A stretch of DNA of 64,000 bases from Streptomyces mirabilis (GCF_018310535.1 NZ_CP074102.1:310001-374000); one strand, 5' to 3'. Counted from the stretch's first letter, positions 24,746 through 34,499 are shown. Numbers and translations are program-made. Notes: generated by a model not told the origin, from the letters alone.

Positions 24746-25932
24746 CACGGCCCCACCGGGAGGCGAGCCGCCGTGTTCGGGTCACTGTCCTGGTAGGGCG
24801 AGGTACCCGAGAGGTTGTCGCCCCGGTTGGGGTTCGGCCGCAGCTGGCGCGGTTCGGCGTCACCGTACTTGGCCTTGACCAGCGAAGCGTGCGTCGGTGC
24901 GTCCGGGACGCCGGGCTTGCGGCGCGCCTCCATCTCCTTGCGCAGTACCGGGACCACCTCGGTGCCCAGCAGCTCGACCTGTTCCAGCGCCATGTCGAGC
25001 GGGAGGCCGAGCGCGTCGATGTTGAAGAGCTGGCGCTGGTAGTCACCGAATCCCTCTTGGAAGGTGAGCACCTTCTCGATGACCTCTTGCGGGCTGCCCA
25101 CCGTCAGCGGCGTGCCGGCCATGTAGTCCTCCAGCTTCGAGCCGCGGAACATCGGGAAGTTCTCGAAGTAGGGCCGGTAGGTGTTGACCGCGTCCTGGGA
25201 ACGCTTGGCGATGAACGCCTGGCCGCCCAGCCCGACGATGGCCTGCTCGGCGGTTCCGTGTCCGTAGTGCTCGAACCGCCGCCGGTAGAGGTCGACGAGC
25301 GGTTTGAAGTGGAAGTTCGGGGCCAGGATGTGGTTGGCGAAGAACCCGTTGCCGTAGTACGCCGCCTGCTCCGCGGTCTCAGGGGTACGGATCGAGCCGT
25401 GCCACACGAACGGCGGGACGTCGTCCAGCGGACGCGGGGTGGAAGTGAAGCCCTGCAGCGGGGTGCGGAACTGGCCTTCCCAGTCGACCACGTCCTCGCG
25501 CCACAACCGGTGGAGCAGGTTGTAGTTCTCCAGGGAGAGCGCGACGCCCTGGCGGATGTCCTTGCCGAACCACGAGTAGACCGGGACGGTGTTCCCGCGT
25601 CCGAGCATCAGGTCCAGCCGCCCCTTGGCGAGATGCTGCACCATCGCATAGTCCTCGGCGAGCTTCACCGGGTCATTGGTCGTGATCAGGGTCACGGATG
25701 TGCTGAGGATGATCCGCTCCGTCAGCGCCGCGATGTGAGCGAGCAGCGCCGGCGGCGAGGACGGCACGAAGGGTGGGTTGTGATGCTCACCCAGCGCGAA
25801 GACGTCGAGGCCGACCTCGTCGGCCCGCCGGGCGACCTTGATCATGTTGCTGATCCGCTCCGCCTCGCTCTGGGTGTAACCCGTCGTGGGGTCGGCCGAG
25901 ACGTCTCCGACACCGAAGATGCCGAACTGCAT
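24745..25932 (-). CDS. LLM-class (luciferase-like) flavin monooxygenase
   Basis: A 395-aa bacterial luciferase-like monooxygenase using reduced FMN and O2. ATG 25932 gives the typical N-terminus QFGIFGVGDVSADPTTGYT. Conserved features are FALGEHH, STSVTLITTNDPVKLAEDYA and LMLGRGN. The operon's own flavin reductase supports an FMN-dependent two-component system. Substrate unknown. Confidence 0.82.
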   Translation of the reverse strand: MQFGIFGVGDVSADPTTGYTQSEAERISNMIKVARRADEVGLDVFALGEHHNPPFVPSSPPALLAHIAALTERIILSTSVTLITTNDPVKLAEDYAMVQHLAKGRLDLMLGRGNTVPVYSWFGKDIRQGVALSLENYNLLHRLWREDVVDWEGQFRTPLQGFTSTPRPLDDVPPFVWHGSIRTPETAEQAAYYGNGFFANHILAPNFHFKPLVDLYRRRFEHYGHGTAEQAIVGLGGQAFIAKRSQDAVNTYRPYFENFPMFRGSKLEDYMAGTPLTVGSPQEVIEKVLTFQEGFGDYQRQLFNIDALGLPLDMALEQVELLGTEVVPVLRKEMEARRKPGVPDAPTHASLVKAKYGDAEPRQLRPNPNRGDNLSGTSPYQDSDPNTAARLPVGP

Positions 25933-25959
25933 GGCGCACTCCTCGCTGATACATGACTT

Positions 25960-25997
25960 CGCATGCATTCCAAACAACATGACGGCGCATGCATTCC
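25960..25997. promoter_or_regulatory. Two direct CGCATGCATTCC repeats before the LLM operon
   Basis: Identical 12-mers at 25960-25971 and 25986-25997, 26 bases apart, about 30-65 bases before the LLM start. Each contains the palindrome GCATGC. They are a likely MarR operator. Confidence 0.5.
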
Positions 25998-26459
25998 CGG
26001 CCTGTCCGAGCGGCGCTGTGATCCCGGTCATAGCCCGTACGGCAACTCGGCTTGTCGTCGGCGTGCGGGACAGCCCGGTTCTGGCGAGGCATCCGTCCAT
26101 GTGACTGATCTGGAGGTCGGAACGGGGTGGGTATCCGGGCGCCTCGACCGTCGAAGAGCCGGGTGACCACCGCGTCGAGCAGGTTCTTCCCCTGCTTCGC
26201 GGCGGTGGACAGGTGGTCTGCGGGTATCGATACAGCAGGCTGCGTCGCCTGCTGCGTGTCGGCGCGTCGCCTGTGCGCCTCGTGCGCGCGACCCACGCCC
26301 GGACCTGCACCTTGTGTGCCTCACGTCACGCGGGATGTCGGCTCTTTGGTGGTCTCCCCGGAAATATCAGCAGACCTTTCTCCAGTTGTTGCTCACATCC
26401 GGGGGCGTTCTGGAGGTTGATATGGACAACCGTCATGGGGGTCAGGAGGGGGAACCGCG
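25998..26459. other. Intergenic stretch with IS66 debris
   Basis: No intact gene is supported. It holds a short IS66 transposase C-terminal remnant (about 26100-26215) and probably the promoter of the two membrane genes that follow. Confidence 0.35.
26100..26215 (-). pseudogene. IS66-type transposase C-terminal remnant
   Basis: The minus strand encodes LSTAAKQGKNLLDAVVTRLF, like the conserved C-terminal end of IS66 transposases (STARKQGRNALDVL...). A middle piece of such a transposase, same strand, lies at 27440-27850. Confidence 0.4.
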
Positions 26460-26729
26460 ATGAGCCACCTCACTCCGGGAATCTTCCGCAGCTGGCCCGA
26501 CCGTCCGATGGCGGCCACCGCGCCGCGCGAAGCATGGCAGCGCGCCGGGTTCGTCCTCCTTGCGGTGGGCCTGGACACGGCAGCCGCAGCGATGCTGCTG
26601 AGCCGACACCTTCCCAGCGCCCTGGCCGGTGTGCTCCTGGCCGGTCTCGGCTGGTTCGCCACCGGGCGCATCGCGAACCGGTACCCCGCGTCGTCACGCA
26701 GTGTTCTCGAGGAATCGAGACGCCGATGA
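26460..26729 (+). CDS. Small membrane protein (89 aa)
   Basis: Unrecognised family. ATG 26460 follows GGGGGAACCGCG. There are two hydrophobic segments, AGFVLLAVGLDTAAAAML and ALAGVLLAGLGWFATG, joined by a short loop, with a basic C-terminus. Its stop overlaps the start of the next membrane gene (ATGA), so they are coupled and may form a complex. Confidence 0.55.
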   Translation: MSHLTPGIFRSWPDRPMAATAPREAWQRAGFVLLAVGLDTAAAAMLLSRHLPSALAGVLLAGLGWFATGRIANRYPASSRSVLEESRRR

Positions 26730-27232
26730 GCCACGCGATCGAGTACTCAAGGGCAGCCACCTCCACGGATGCCCGGACACCGACACCCGCGGCCACCGTG
26801 GGCCGCGCCAGGCGCAACGACCCGCAAGAGCGCCGCCGACGGCACACACTCGAGTTGCTCGCGGTGTCCGCACTGAGCCTGGCCCCCTGGACGGTGATAC
26901 TGGGACTGACCCTGCCATCCGACTACCGAGTCCACGCGTGGCGCACCACCTGGGTCGGCTTCGACATCCTGCTGCTCACCGCCCTGGGAATGACGACCGT
27001 CCTTGCGAAGCGCCGCCACCAGGCCGCGATGATTCCCGCAGTGGCGACCGCCGTCCTACTGGTGTGCGACGCATGGTTCGACGTCTCGCTCGATTTGGGC
27101 ACATCGGCCGTCTGGGCGTCCGCCGCGCTGGCCGTCTTCGTCGAACTGCCCATGGCAGCCTTCCTCTTTTACCGCGTACACACGCTGCTGCGGTCGCCGT
27201 GCGACCCGCAACAGGCGACGGACACCGCGTAG
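26726..27232 (+). CDS. Membrane protein (168 aa)
   Basis: Unrecognised family. A polar Arg-rich N-terminus (~45 residues) is followed by about four hydrophobic segments: LLAVSALSLAPWTVILGLTL, WVGFDILLLTALGMTTVLA, AMIPAVATAVLLVCDAW and AVWASAALAVFVELPMAAF. It is coupled to the preceding 89-aa membrane gene. No catalytic motif is seen. Confidence 0.6.
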   Translation: MSHAIEYSRAATSTDARTPTPAATVGRARRNDPQERRRRHTLELLAVSALSLAPWTVILGLTLPSDYRVHAWRTTWVGFDILLLTALGMTTVLAKRRHQAAMIPAVATAVLLVCDAWFDVSLDLGTSAVWASAALAVFVELPMAAFLFYRVHTLLRSPCDPQQATDTA

Positions 27233-27439
27233 CAGGACACACAAGAAATCACGCCGACCCCGGCGATACGGCGCAGCCACCAGCTGAGAGCGAGCCGTCA
27301 CCGTGGTACGGCGTAAGTACCGTGAGTAGACCCGTGCGGCTGCGTCTGAGCTTCTGACGACCGAGCCAGAAGAACTGCGCACCTGCTTCATGGACTCGGC
27401 CACAGGCTGCGTCAAGCACGTGAAAGCTTCAAGCGCCAC

Positions 27440-27850
27440 CGAAGTCGCAACGTAAACATTCGGCTCGTGTGCGCTGGGTGGTCGATTCGGGTGTGCTGTG
27501 ACGGCCGATGACCGTGCGGGTCGTCGGCTGGCGGAGTGCCGTGCGGCGGCGCGCAGAGCACGGACTCCCAGGTCCTTGATCCGCTGGGGCAGCGAGGTCT
27601 CGCCTCGCATCCGGGCCTGGCTGGCGCGGTGGATCAGCTCGCGCAGTTCGTCGGCCAACTGGTTGGGCCAGGTCTGGTTGGGACAGAGCTCGGCGGCCGA
27701 GGCGAGATCGCGCAGCACGTGGGCCAAGCACAGCCGGTGATTCAGCTCGCCCAACTTGGCGCTGTCGTATGGCTGGTAGCGGTCATGGACGGCGACCGCG
27801 CCCGGTTCGAGGTCCTGCAGCACAGTCTGGCGGAAGGTGCGCATCAGCGG
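27440..27850 (-). pseudogene. IS66-type transposase internal fragment
   Basis: Encodes the IS66 core (TVLQDLEPGAVAVHDRYQPY, LNHRLCLAHVLRDLASAAEL) and the helical region after it. The C-terminal part is missing here, but a matching piece lies at 26100-26215. The N-terminus is also gone. Confidence 0.55.
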
Positions 27851-27944
27851 TCGCCGAGCAGGGAGTGTGAAAGCCTGGTTTCGGATCGCTGATCTGCGGC
27901 CTTTCGCTGCGCGTCGGGTGTGGACCGGGTCATGATCGAGGTCC

Positions 27945-28255
27945 ATGCGGTGGTCCTGGATCCACCTGCTGACGCGCAGGTCGCCGGAGCCGGCGGGCCT
28001 GCGCCTGCTGGGCAATGCAACGAAGGACGTCGAACTCCTGGTGCTGCGGCACCAACTCGCAGTGCTGCAGCGTCAGGTCGGTCAACCGAAGCTGGAAACG
28101 GGCGACCGGGTCCTGCTGGCGGCCCTTTCACGGCTGCTGCCCAGGGAGCGATCGCCGTCTCTGCAGCCACAGTCCGGGCAATACTGCAGCAGGGCAACCT
28201 TCCACCCGCGCCCCAGCGGGCGCGCGACACCTGGGCCTCACGGAGGAGCGAGGGC
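27945..28255 (+). pseudogene. Remnant of an IS3/IS481-like transposase
   Basis: Two pieces resemble the intact transposase at 21169: an N-terminal block (GNATKDVELLVLRHQLAVL) to about 28145, and an HTH block in another frame (AIAVSAATVRAILQQGN) to about 28255. The DNA between and after them is lost. Confidence 0.5.
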
Positions 28256-28299
28256 CGGCGCCGCCGATACGGCCGGAGCCGGTAGCAGCTGGCAGAGCC

Positions 28300-28463
28300 G
28301 GCCCGGCGGATCTGGGCTTGAGGACGAGCTTGCCCGTGGTCTGGCCGGTCTCCAGAAGACGGTGGGCCTCGGCGGCCTCGGCGAGGGGCAGCGTCTGAGT
28401 GGCCGGCGTGCGCAGCTCGCCCGAGGCGACCCGTCCCACGAGCGGGGGCGAGGAACGGGCCAC
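28300..28463 (-). pseudogene. C-terminal fragment of a quinone/zinc-type oxidoreductase
   Basis: The minus strand encodes GRVASGELRTPATQTLPLAE and AAEAHRLLETGQTTGKLVLK, the characteristic last ~45 residues of medium-chain dehydrogenases. The rest of the gene is missing and IS debris adjoins it. Confidence 0.55.
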
Positions 28464-28503
28464 CGTTCCTCGCCCCCGTCGCCTGACGGTGGTCAGTTCA
28501 TCC

Positions 28504-31500
28504 TCAGTAGGAGAACTGCTGGATCTCTTGGCGGTTCACGCCGATCGTGTATCCGGTGCGGGTGGCGGGGTCCAGCTGAATGGACTGTCCGTCCTGGAAG
28601 ATAGGCGCGTTGAGCCCCGGGAAGGACATCAGCGGGCTGCCGTCGGAGTACGTGTAGGCGCCGTTGATCGTCTCCACACGCTTGCCGGTCGTGAGGTCCA
28701 CGACGTCCGTCTGCCCCACCGCGTCGTTGTCGAAGACCAGCGTCGGATGCCCGTAGAGGTGAACGCCATCGGGCCCGACGAACTTCTCGAAGGCGAGGTC
28801 GCGCCCACCGTCAAGGGTGAATTCGAGACCCAGGTCCTGGCGGACCGTGACCGGATCGGACGAGTCCGTGGGGTCGATCTTGGTGATCACGCTGGGAGCG
28901 AACTGCTTTGTGCTCCATCCCGTGTTCGACGCGCTGTAGGCGTTGCCCGCATCATCGATCGCGACGCCCTTAGCGCACCGGGAGGTGTCCCCAGCCAGAG
29001 TGGCGGTGCCGGAATCGAGGTCGACGCGAGGTGCGGACACGCTGCCCGAACAGAGCCGGTCACTCCCGGGCAGCACGACGACCGTGCCGTCCTTGGGGTC
29101 GACGGCCATCTGCGAATAATGGATGCGGGCAGCGCCCGGATCGGTGACTCCCGCGCCGGAGACCGGGAGCGGAACCTCCGCGGAGGATGCGCCGGTCGTC
29201 AGACTGATCGGCAGCAGGACGTAGACATCGTCGGACGTCCGGTGGAGCAGAACGACGCCGCGGTTCCGGGCGGAATCGAGCCGGCCGTTCACGAAGGTGT
29301 AATCGGATGCGGACAGTGTCTGCTGGGTGACCATCGTCCGGCTCGCCGTGTCCCAGACCTGCAGGTCGACGTCGCCGTTCGGCTTGGCCTGGTGCGCCAC
29401 GAGGGCCCGGTGGGTGGTGGCCGACGCCCCGATCACCGCGTAGGTCGCACCGTAGGTCGCACCGGAGGGGTTGGTGCGGTCCACGGTCAGGGCGGCCCCG
29501 TAGGTGCCGGTCGCCGGGTCGTACGGCTTCACCATGGCCACACCGTTCCGGTCTATCAGGGAGACCAGCGAGTCCTGGCCGGCGAAGGCGAAGTCGACCA
29601 CCCGGGCGTCGTCCGGAACGAGCCCGTCATCGGCCTCCAACTCCGCGCTCGGCGATGCCTGCCCGATGACGTGGTGGTCGCTGTCCAGGGCGAGCACGCG
29701 TACGTTGTACAGCTCGGACAGCGGCAGCCCCAGCTTCAGGACGTCGAGACGGGCCGTGCCCGAGGTTCCGGGCAGCGTCTGGTGGAGGGTGGACGGCGTG
29801 TTGATGCCGTCATTGTCCACCTGGGACCCGTTGGGGTTGTCAAACGTGTTGTACCGGTTGTGGCCGGCTCTCGCCGGACCGGGCGCGGAGAACTCGACTT
29901 CGGCGGCGACCGCACCGTGGACGGCGCTGACGTCGTAACCGAGGTGGAGGACCGGGTTGGCACGGTTGACGGTGGCGCTGTGGCCGGCTGCACCGCTCGC
30001 GTCGGTGATCAGCGGCGCCGCCGGGCGGGCGGTGTCGGTGCCGATGCGGATAGGAGTGAACTCGGCGTAGACGTTGTCCGCAAGGTTGACGGATTTCTGG
30101 ATGACGCCGATGCCGTAGAGTCCGGCCCCGCCGTGGAAGGCGCTCGCCGGAATGGTGACGCTGCCGGAGGTGGCTGTCAGCGGCTGCGTCCAGGCCGGGT
30201 AGAAGATCGGCCCGAGGTCCGGGTTCCAGTGGCCGACGCCGGACACGGCGATGGCGGGGTTGGACAGGCGGTTGACGCCGGTCAGGTCGTAGTGCACGGT
30301 GACCGGACTTCCGAGCGGGGCGACCGCGGGCGCCGTCGGTGCCTTGGCCTCCATGTAGGTGCCGTCGCTGGCTCCGATGGTGACGGTACGGTCGGCGCTC
30401 GCCACCACGTGCCCCTTGATCAGGACGTCGTAGCGGAGCTTGACGCTGCGGTCACTCGTGGACACGACCGGGAGACCGGCCGCGGCGAGCAGCTGACGCG
30501 GGGTCACACGGATGGCCGGGGTGTTGGACCGCCACACCGTGGAGCCTTCGGTGAGCCGGTACTGGGCGACCGCCCCGCTGGGCAGGCCCGTGACGTCGCC
30601 GGCGAAGGTGACCGGACCCACCAGGCCCTCGCCGTTGCCGCCGGAGGCGACGTCGCCGAGGTCGATGTGCTGTGGATCGGTCGTCTCCGTGAACATGCCG
30701 CCGAGGCTGCCACGGGTCACCCGGTGGGCGACCGACAGCCGCACCAGGGCGGGCTTGGCCTTGAGCTTGTCACCGAGGGCTGCCTGTGCGGCTGCGGAGA
30801 CGTCGATCTGCGGTCCCACATGCACAGTCCGGTCGATCTGCCGCGGGCTGGAGACCGGTCGCCCGGTGCGCTCGAGCAGGTCGCGGACATCGGCGGGCGT
30901 CAGGTGGTGTCCGGCCAGGCGGGACGCCTGCAGCACCACGGCCGCGGCTGCGGCGATCTCCGGAGCGGACGCGGACGTGCCGCCGTTGAGGACCACCTGC
31001 ACGTCCGAGGGGCCGCCGGCAGGAGCGAAACTCGTCTCGACGGGGTGGAGGAACGAGGGGATGTTGTCGCTGGGCGCGGAGAGGTTGACGCGGCTGCCGA
31101 AGCCGGACGAGAACGTGCCGAAGCCGCTGATGCGGGTCTCCGCCACGGTGGGGCTGCCCGCCGGGCCGGCGAGCGTGTCGTCCAGGGTGGTGCCGCCGGC
31201 CGCGATGGCGCCGGTGTCCGGGTCCCGTGAAGGCACCGACGACATCTGGACGTCGTCGAGGCTCGTCGCCGCCGCGTCGTCGGCAGCCAGGTCGGTGGGT
31301 GTGCTGCCACCGTCCGGGCCCACCGCCGCCGAGGTGAACAGGCGGGTGCCATCGTTGGAGGAGATGACCACCGTGATGCCGTCTTGCTTGACTATGTGCT
31401 CGACGACGGCGCGGACGACCGGGTCGTCCTCCAGGTAACGCCCCGCGAAGCCGAGGGCGTCAGTGCCGAAGCCGAGGCTGGCGGTGATCACATCGGGGCG

Positions 31501-32721
31501 GGGCGACTGGTTGGCCGCCGCCATGAGCGCGGACACTATCTGGTCGGTCGTCGGGGTCTGCGGGACCACGAGACGGTACTTGGCCCCGGGCGCGATGCCG
31601 AGCAGATCGGTGTAGCCGCTCCCTTCTCGGCCAGGCCGCTGCTGGTCGTGCGGCAGCGGGCTCATGACGCTGAAGTCCATCAAAGCCTCGCCCAGCCCGG
31701 GGTCCTCACCCTGAACCGCGGCGGAGCCGCTGAGGCCGCCCTGCCCATCGGACACATAGGTCGGGATGAGCGGCATCGACGGCAGGTCGAGATAGCGCTG
31801 GCCATCCTTCAGGATGGTGGTGGCCCCGCTTCTGACAGCGACGGCGTTGCTGCCGTCCAGCATCGACTGGTCCACCAGGTCTCCGATGGAGACGTTGGTG
31901 ATGATCTCGCCGGCCCCCGGTTCCTGTCCGAACCTGCCCTTGAGCGTCGCGAAGGCGCCCGTCGCGTTGACCCCTCCGGCGTTGAGCAGCGCCTGAGCGG
32001 AATCGGCCAGTGCGTAGTTGGTCGGAATCCCGCTGGGGTCGGGGCTGGTCCTTGTCGCACCCGACGGCGTCGCGTGAGCCTGCGCTGCCCCCGCCCGTGC
32101 GGCGGCCTTGACCACGGACGCGGGTAGCGGCGGACTCGGGGTGTCGAGTGTATTGACATAGCGGTTCGGCTCCGCGTACGCGACGCCGCGCGTCGTGCGC
32201 AGCCTCTTCGCCACCGCCTCGGAGTCGCGGTCTGTCGTCTGGAGCACATAGGTGCGCGAGAGAGCGGAGCCTGCGGACGGTTGGGAGGCGGCGTTGTCGC
32301 GGGGCGCAGTCCCCGAAGTCTGGGACAGTGCCGGGACGACGGTGCGCATCGTCTTGGCGCCGACCGCACGAAGGGCGGAGTTCACCGTCGCGTTGTCCGT
32401 CTGCGGAGTCCATGTGGACAACCGATGGCCGGTCAGCGGCTTCCCGGTGACCGCGGTGCCCGCGGCCAGGGTCACCACGACCTGTCCGGGCACCTTCCCG
32501 TTGCGCTGTCGGGGCTGCTGAGCCGAAAGGCCTTTGCCAAGTGGCGTCTTGGCGGCGGGTGCTATGGAGGCGGAAGGCCCGGTCGAGACCGGAGCCGGAG
32601 AAGGGGCAGCAGAGGCGGAGGCGGCCGCCGCAGACGTCGAAGGGAGCATGGCGGCACTGGTGGCCATGACTGCGAGAAGGACGGTACTGAGCCGCCTCCC
32701 CGGTCTATGGACACGATTCAT
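28504..32721 (-). CDS. Large secreted S8-family (subtilisin-like) serine peptidase
   Basis: A 1405-aa exported protein. ATG 32721 has an excellent GCAGGAGGT ribosome site and a clear signal peptide (NRVHRPGRRLSTVLLAVMAT, then an Ala-rich cleavage region). A pro-region follows. The catalytic triad order fits S8: Asp near residue 279 (VSIGDL), His probably near 357 (SPLPHDQQRPG, not the usual HGT), and Ser near 584 (GGTSASAPE). After the peptidase come about 800 residues of beta-rich, repeat-like sequence ending in EIQQFSY. The replaced His motif makes activity uncertain. Confidence 0.72.
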   Translation of the reverse strand: MNRVHRPGRRLSTVLLAVMATSAAMLPSTSAAAASASAAPSPAPVSTGPSASIAPAAKTPLGKGLSAQQPRQRNGKVPGQVVVTLAAGTAVTGKPLTGHRLSTWTPQTDNATVNSALRAVGAKTMRTVVPALSQTSGTAPRDNAASQPSAGSALSRTYVLQTTDRDSEAVAKRLRTTRGVAYAEPNRYVNTLDTPSPPLPASVVKAAARAGAAQAHATPSGATRTSPDPSGIPTNYALADSAQALLNAGGVNATGAFATLKGRFGQEPGAGEIITNVSIGDLVDQSMLDGSNAVAVRSGATTILKDGQRYLDLPSMPLIPTYVSDGQGGLSGSAAVQGEDPGLGEALMDFSVMSPLPHDQQRPGREGSGYTDLLGIAPGAKYRLVVPQTPTTDQIVSALMAAANQSPRPDVITASLGFGTDALGFAGRYLEDDPVVRAVVEHIVKQDGITVVISSNDGTRLFTSAAVGPDGGSTPTDLAADDAAATSLDDVQMSSVPSRDPDTGAIAAGGTTLDDTLAGPAGSPTVAETRISGFGTFSSGFGSRVNLSAPSDNIPSFLHPVETSFAPAGGPSDVQVVLNGGTSASAPEIAAAAAVVLQASRLAGHHLTPADVRDLLERTGRPVSSPRQIDRTVHVGPQIDVSAAAQAALGDKLKAKPALVRLSVAHRVTRGSLGGMFTETTDPQHIDLGDVASGGNGEGLVGPVTFAGDVTGLPSGAVAQYRLTEGSTVWRSNTPAIRVTPRQLLAAAGLPVVSTSDRSVKLRYDVLIKGHVVASADRTVTIGASDGTYMEAKAPTAPAVAPLGSPVTVHYDLTGVNRLSNPAIAVSGVGHWNPDLGPIFYPAWTQPLTATSGSVTIPASAFHGGAGLYGIGVIQKSVNLADNVYAEFTPIRIGTDTARPAAPLITDASGAAGHSATVNRANPVLHLGYDVSAVHGAVAAEVEFSAPGPARAGHNRYNTFDNPNGSQVDNDGINTPSTLHQTLPGTSGTARLDVLKLGLPLSELYNVRVLALDSDHHVIGQASPSAELEADDGLVPDDARVVDFAFAGQDSLVSLIDRNGVAMVKPYDPATGTYGAALTVDRTNPSGATYGATYAVIGASATTHRALVAHQAKPNGDVDLQVWDTASRTMVTQQTLSASDYTFVNGRLDSARNRGVVLLHRTSDDVYVLLPISLTTGASSAEVPLPVSGAGVTDPGAARIHYSQMAVDPKDGTVVVLPGSDRLCSGSVSAPRVDLDSGTATLAGDTSRCAKGVAIDDAGNAYSASNTGWSTKQFAPSVITKIDPTDSSDPVTVRQDLGLEFTLDGGRDLAFEKFVGPDGVHLYGHPTLVFDNDAVGQTDVVDLTTGKRVETINGAYTYSDGSPLMSFPGLNAPIFQDGQSIQLDPATRTGYTIGVNRQEIQQFSY

Positions 32722-33114
32722 TGAGGAACCTCCTGCAGGTTGAGCCAACGCACCGCAGAGCAAGGCGCGGTCGCCCGAGAGATGTGGATTGCAAGGTTCC
32801 GGAGGAAGGGCTCGGACCACAAGATCTTCGGGATGGCGAGCTCGCGCCATGTGGCGGAGATCCGCCAGACGATCGGCTTCTGTGACCTGTTCGTCATCTC
32901 GCGCCGATTCGGGCCAGTTGGATACTGCTGCTTCCGGGCCACGGGGCACGGCCGCCTGTGACTCTCGGAGGGCCAAGGTCCACAACGGCCGCTGCGATGC
33001 GTCTTCCGGGTCGATGCCGCCGCCGTCGAGCCGTTGGGGGTGGTGCCCCGGTGTCGGACCGAGTGCTACGAATGCGGCCGACGGACCCGAACCGCCGTGG
33101 ATCAGCGTGGCCCG
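32722..33114. other. Gap upstream of the subtilase
   Basis: No gene is supported. Several short open frames here lack recognisable domains or ribosome sites. It should contain the subtilase promoter near 32740-32850 on the minus strand. Confidence 0.3.
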
Positions 33115-33370
33115 GCCCCAAGGTCAACAGTTCGCGTACCGACGTCCGTCGGGGCAGTCGGCCCGGGCGAGCGCCGGACCAGCAGGGGATGCAGCCGGTC
33201 CCAGGCGGTGGCGACGACCTTCCCATAGTGGGTGGTATCGGTCACCGTGGTGATGGGCGGGGCAGGTTGGGTGGCAGGATCCTCGAACTTGAACTCCGTC
33301 CCGCGCTTGGGCTTGCGCCCGCGCTTTCCCGTCGGCTGCGACGGGGTCGGGAAGTACAGGACGGGGCGGC
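33115..33370 (-). pseudogene. Fragment of an NF041680-type transposase
   Basis: The minus strand encodes PVLYFPTPSQPTGKRGRKPK and then VTDTTHYGKVVATAWDRLHP, clearly homologous to the central region of the intact transposase at 37229-38674 (VTDRYGTARAMAWDRIHP). Both ends are missing. Confidence 0.6.
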
Positions 33371-33505
33371 CGCGAAGGCCCCTTACTGGCTTTGCGGCCT
33401 TACGAAGTTCTTACGAAAGCGAGCGCCACATGAAGCACGAGGCGTGGTGAACGGCTACTGATCCACAGCTCTTGAGAATTGCTCGCCGCAGGGCGCTCCT
33501 CGGTT

Positions 33506-33660
33506 TCATAGGAAGCCAAGTCCGTTTCCGGTAGTGGCCTCGTCCGGGTGGGTGAGGAAGCCTTGGCGGGCGAGGCGGCCGTGGGTGACGTTCATGTCCG
33601 GGTCGTCGGTGGGCAGGCCGAGTAGCCGTGCCGTGCACGATCTGCTGGTAGGCGGCGCCT
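33506..33660 (-). repeat. Copy A of a repeated gene-end segment flanking the GNAT gene
   Basis: The minus strand encodes GLPTDDPDMNVTHGRLARQGFL, closely similar to copy B at 34322-34490. The segments look like C-terminal ends of a small HTH-type protein family that often accompanies transposases. Sequence resemblance only. Confidence 0.45.
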
Positions 33661-33723
33661 TGGGTGTGAGGACCGAACCGAGATCGGATATTCGGTGTTC
33701 TGCCCGCCCCATGAGGACACAAG

Positions 33724-34317
33724 ATGGCGCGCATGACTTTGGCCACCCCCATACTGCACACCGCTCGCCTGCGGCTGCGCCCCTTCACCGACGCCGACGC
33801 GGACCGCCTCTTCGCGCTGCACAGCAGCACTTACGTGATGCGCTACTGGGACTCCCCGCCGTGGAACGAACGGGCCCGCGCCGAGCGCTTCATCGCGATG
33901 TGCCGGAAGATGGCGGACGAAGACACCGGGGCGCGGGTGGCCATCGACCGTGCTTCTGACGGGGCCTTCGTCGGCTGGTGCGGTCTGACCGGATGGAACC
34001 CGGACTACCGCAGCGCGTCGTTGGGTTATGTCCTCGACGAAGCGATGTGGGGCCACGGCTACGCGACGGAGGCCGCGCACGCCTTGCTGCAGTGGGCATT
34101 CGACACACTGGACCTGAATCGAGTTCAGGCCGAGACCGATACGCGCAACGTGGCATCTGCCCGGGTCCTGGAGAAGATCGGATTCGTGCGTGAAGGGACG
34201 TTGCGGGAAGACTGCGTCGTGAACGGCGAGGTATCCGACTCGTGGGTGTTCGGGTTGCTCAGGCGAGAGTGGCGACCGGTGGCCGTGCCGATACCAGCCC
34301 GCGAAGAGCGGCTGTAA
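33724..34317 (+). CDS. GNAT-family N-acetyltransferase (RimJ/RimL-like)
   Basis: A 197-aa acetyl-CoA-dependent transferase. N-terminal TARLRLRPFTDADADRLFAL is the RimJ/L opening; SLGYVLDEAMWGHGYATEAA is the acetyl-CoA-binding motif A; NVASARVLEKIGFVREG is the family's C-terminal motif. Substrate unknown: protein N-termini, aminoglycosides or other amines. The gene sits between two related repeats and IS fragments, so it may be mobile cargo. Confidence 0.82.
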   Translation: MARMTLATPILHTARLRLRPFTDADADRLFALHSSTYVMRYWDSPPWNERARAERFIAMCRKMADEDTGARVAIDRASDGAFVGWCGLTGWNPDYRSASLGYVLDEAMWGHGYATEAAHALLQWAFDTLDLNRVQAETDTRNVASARVLEKIGFVREGTLREDCVVNGEVSDSWVFGLLRREWRPVAVPIPAREERL

Positions 34318-34321
34318 GTCT

Positions 34322-34490
34322 GTTTCTGATAGCGGCCGCGTCCAGGTTGAGTGAGGAAGCCTTGACGGGTGAGGCTTCCAAGGCGGCTGCGGGTGACGTT
34401 CATGGCCGGGCCGTCGGTGGGCATGCCAAGGAGTTCGTGCAGTTCACGGACCCGGAACGCCTGATCGAGCTGGGTGTTGAAGGCAGTCAG
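34322..34490 (-). repeat. Copy B of the repeat flanking the GNAT gene
   Basis: Encodes QLDQAFRVRELHELLGMPTD and GPAMNVTRSRLGSLTRQGFL on the minus strand. It is similar to copy A over about 120 bases. The adjacent IS5 fragment is fused directly to it. Confidence 0.45.
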
Positions 34491-34499
34491 GATGGCCCG

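Noticed and set aside
28399..31230. A 943-aa plus-strand open frame
   Set aside because: It lies opposite the subtilase gene and has no recognisable domain; long antisense frames are normal in GC-rich DNA.
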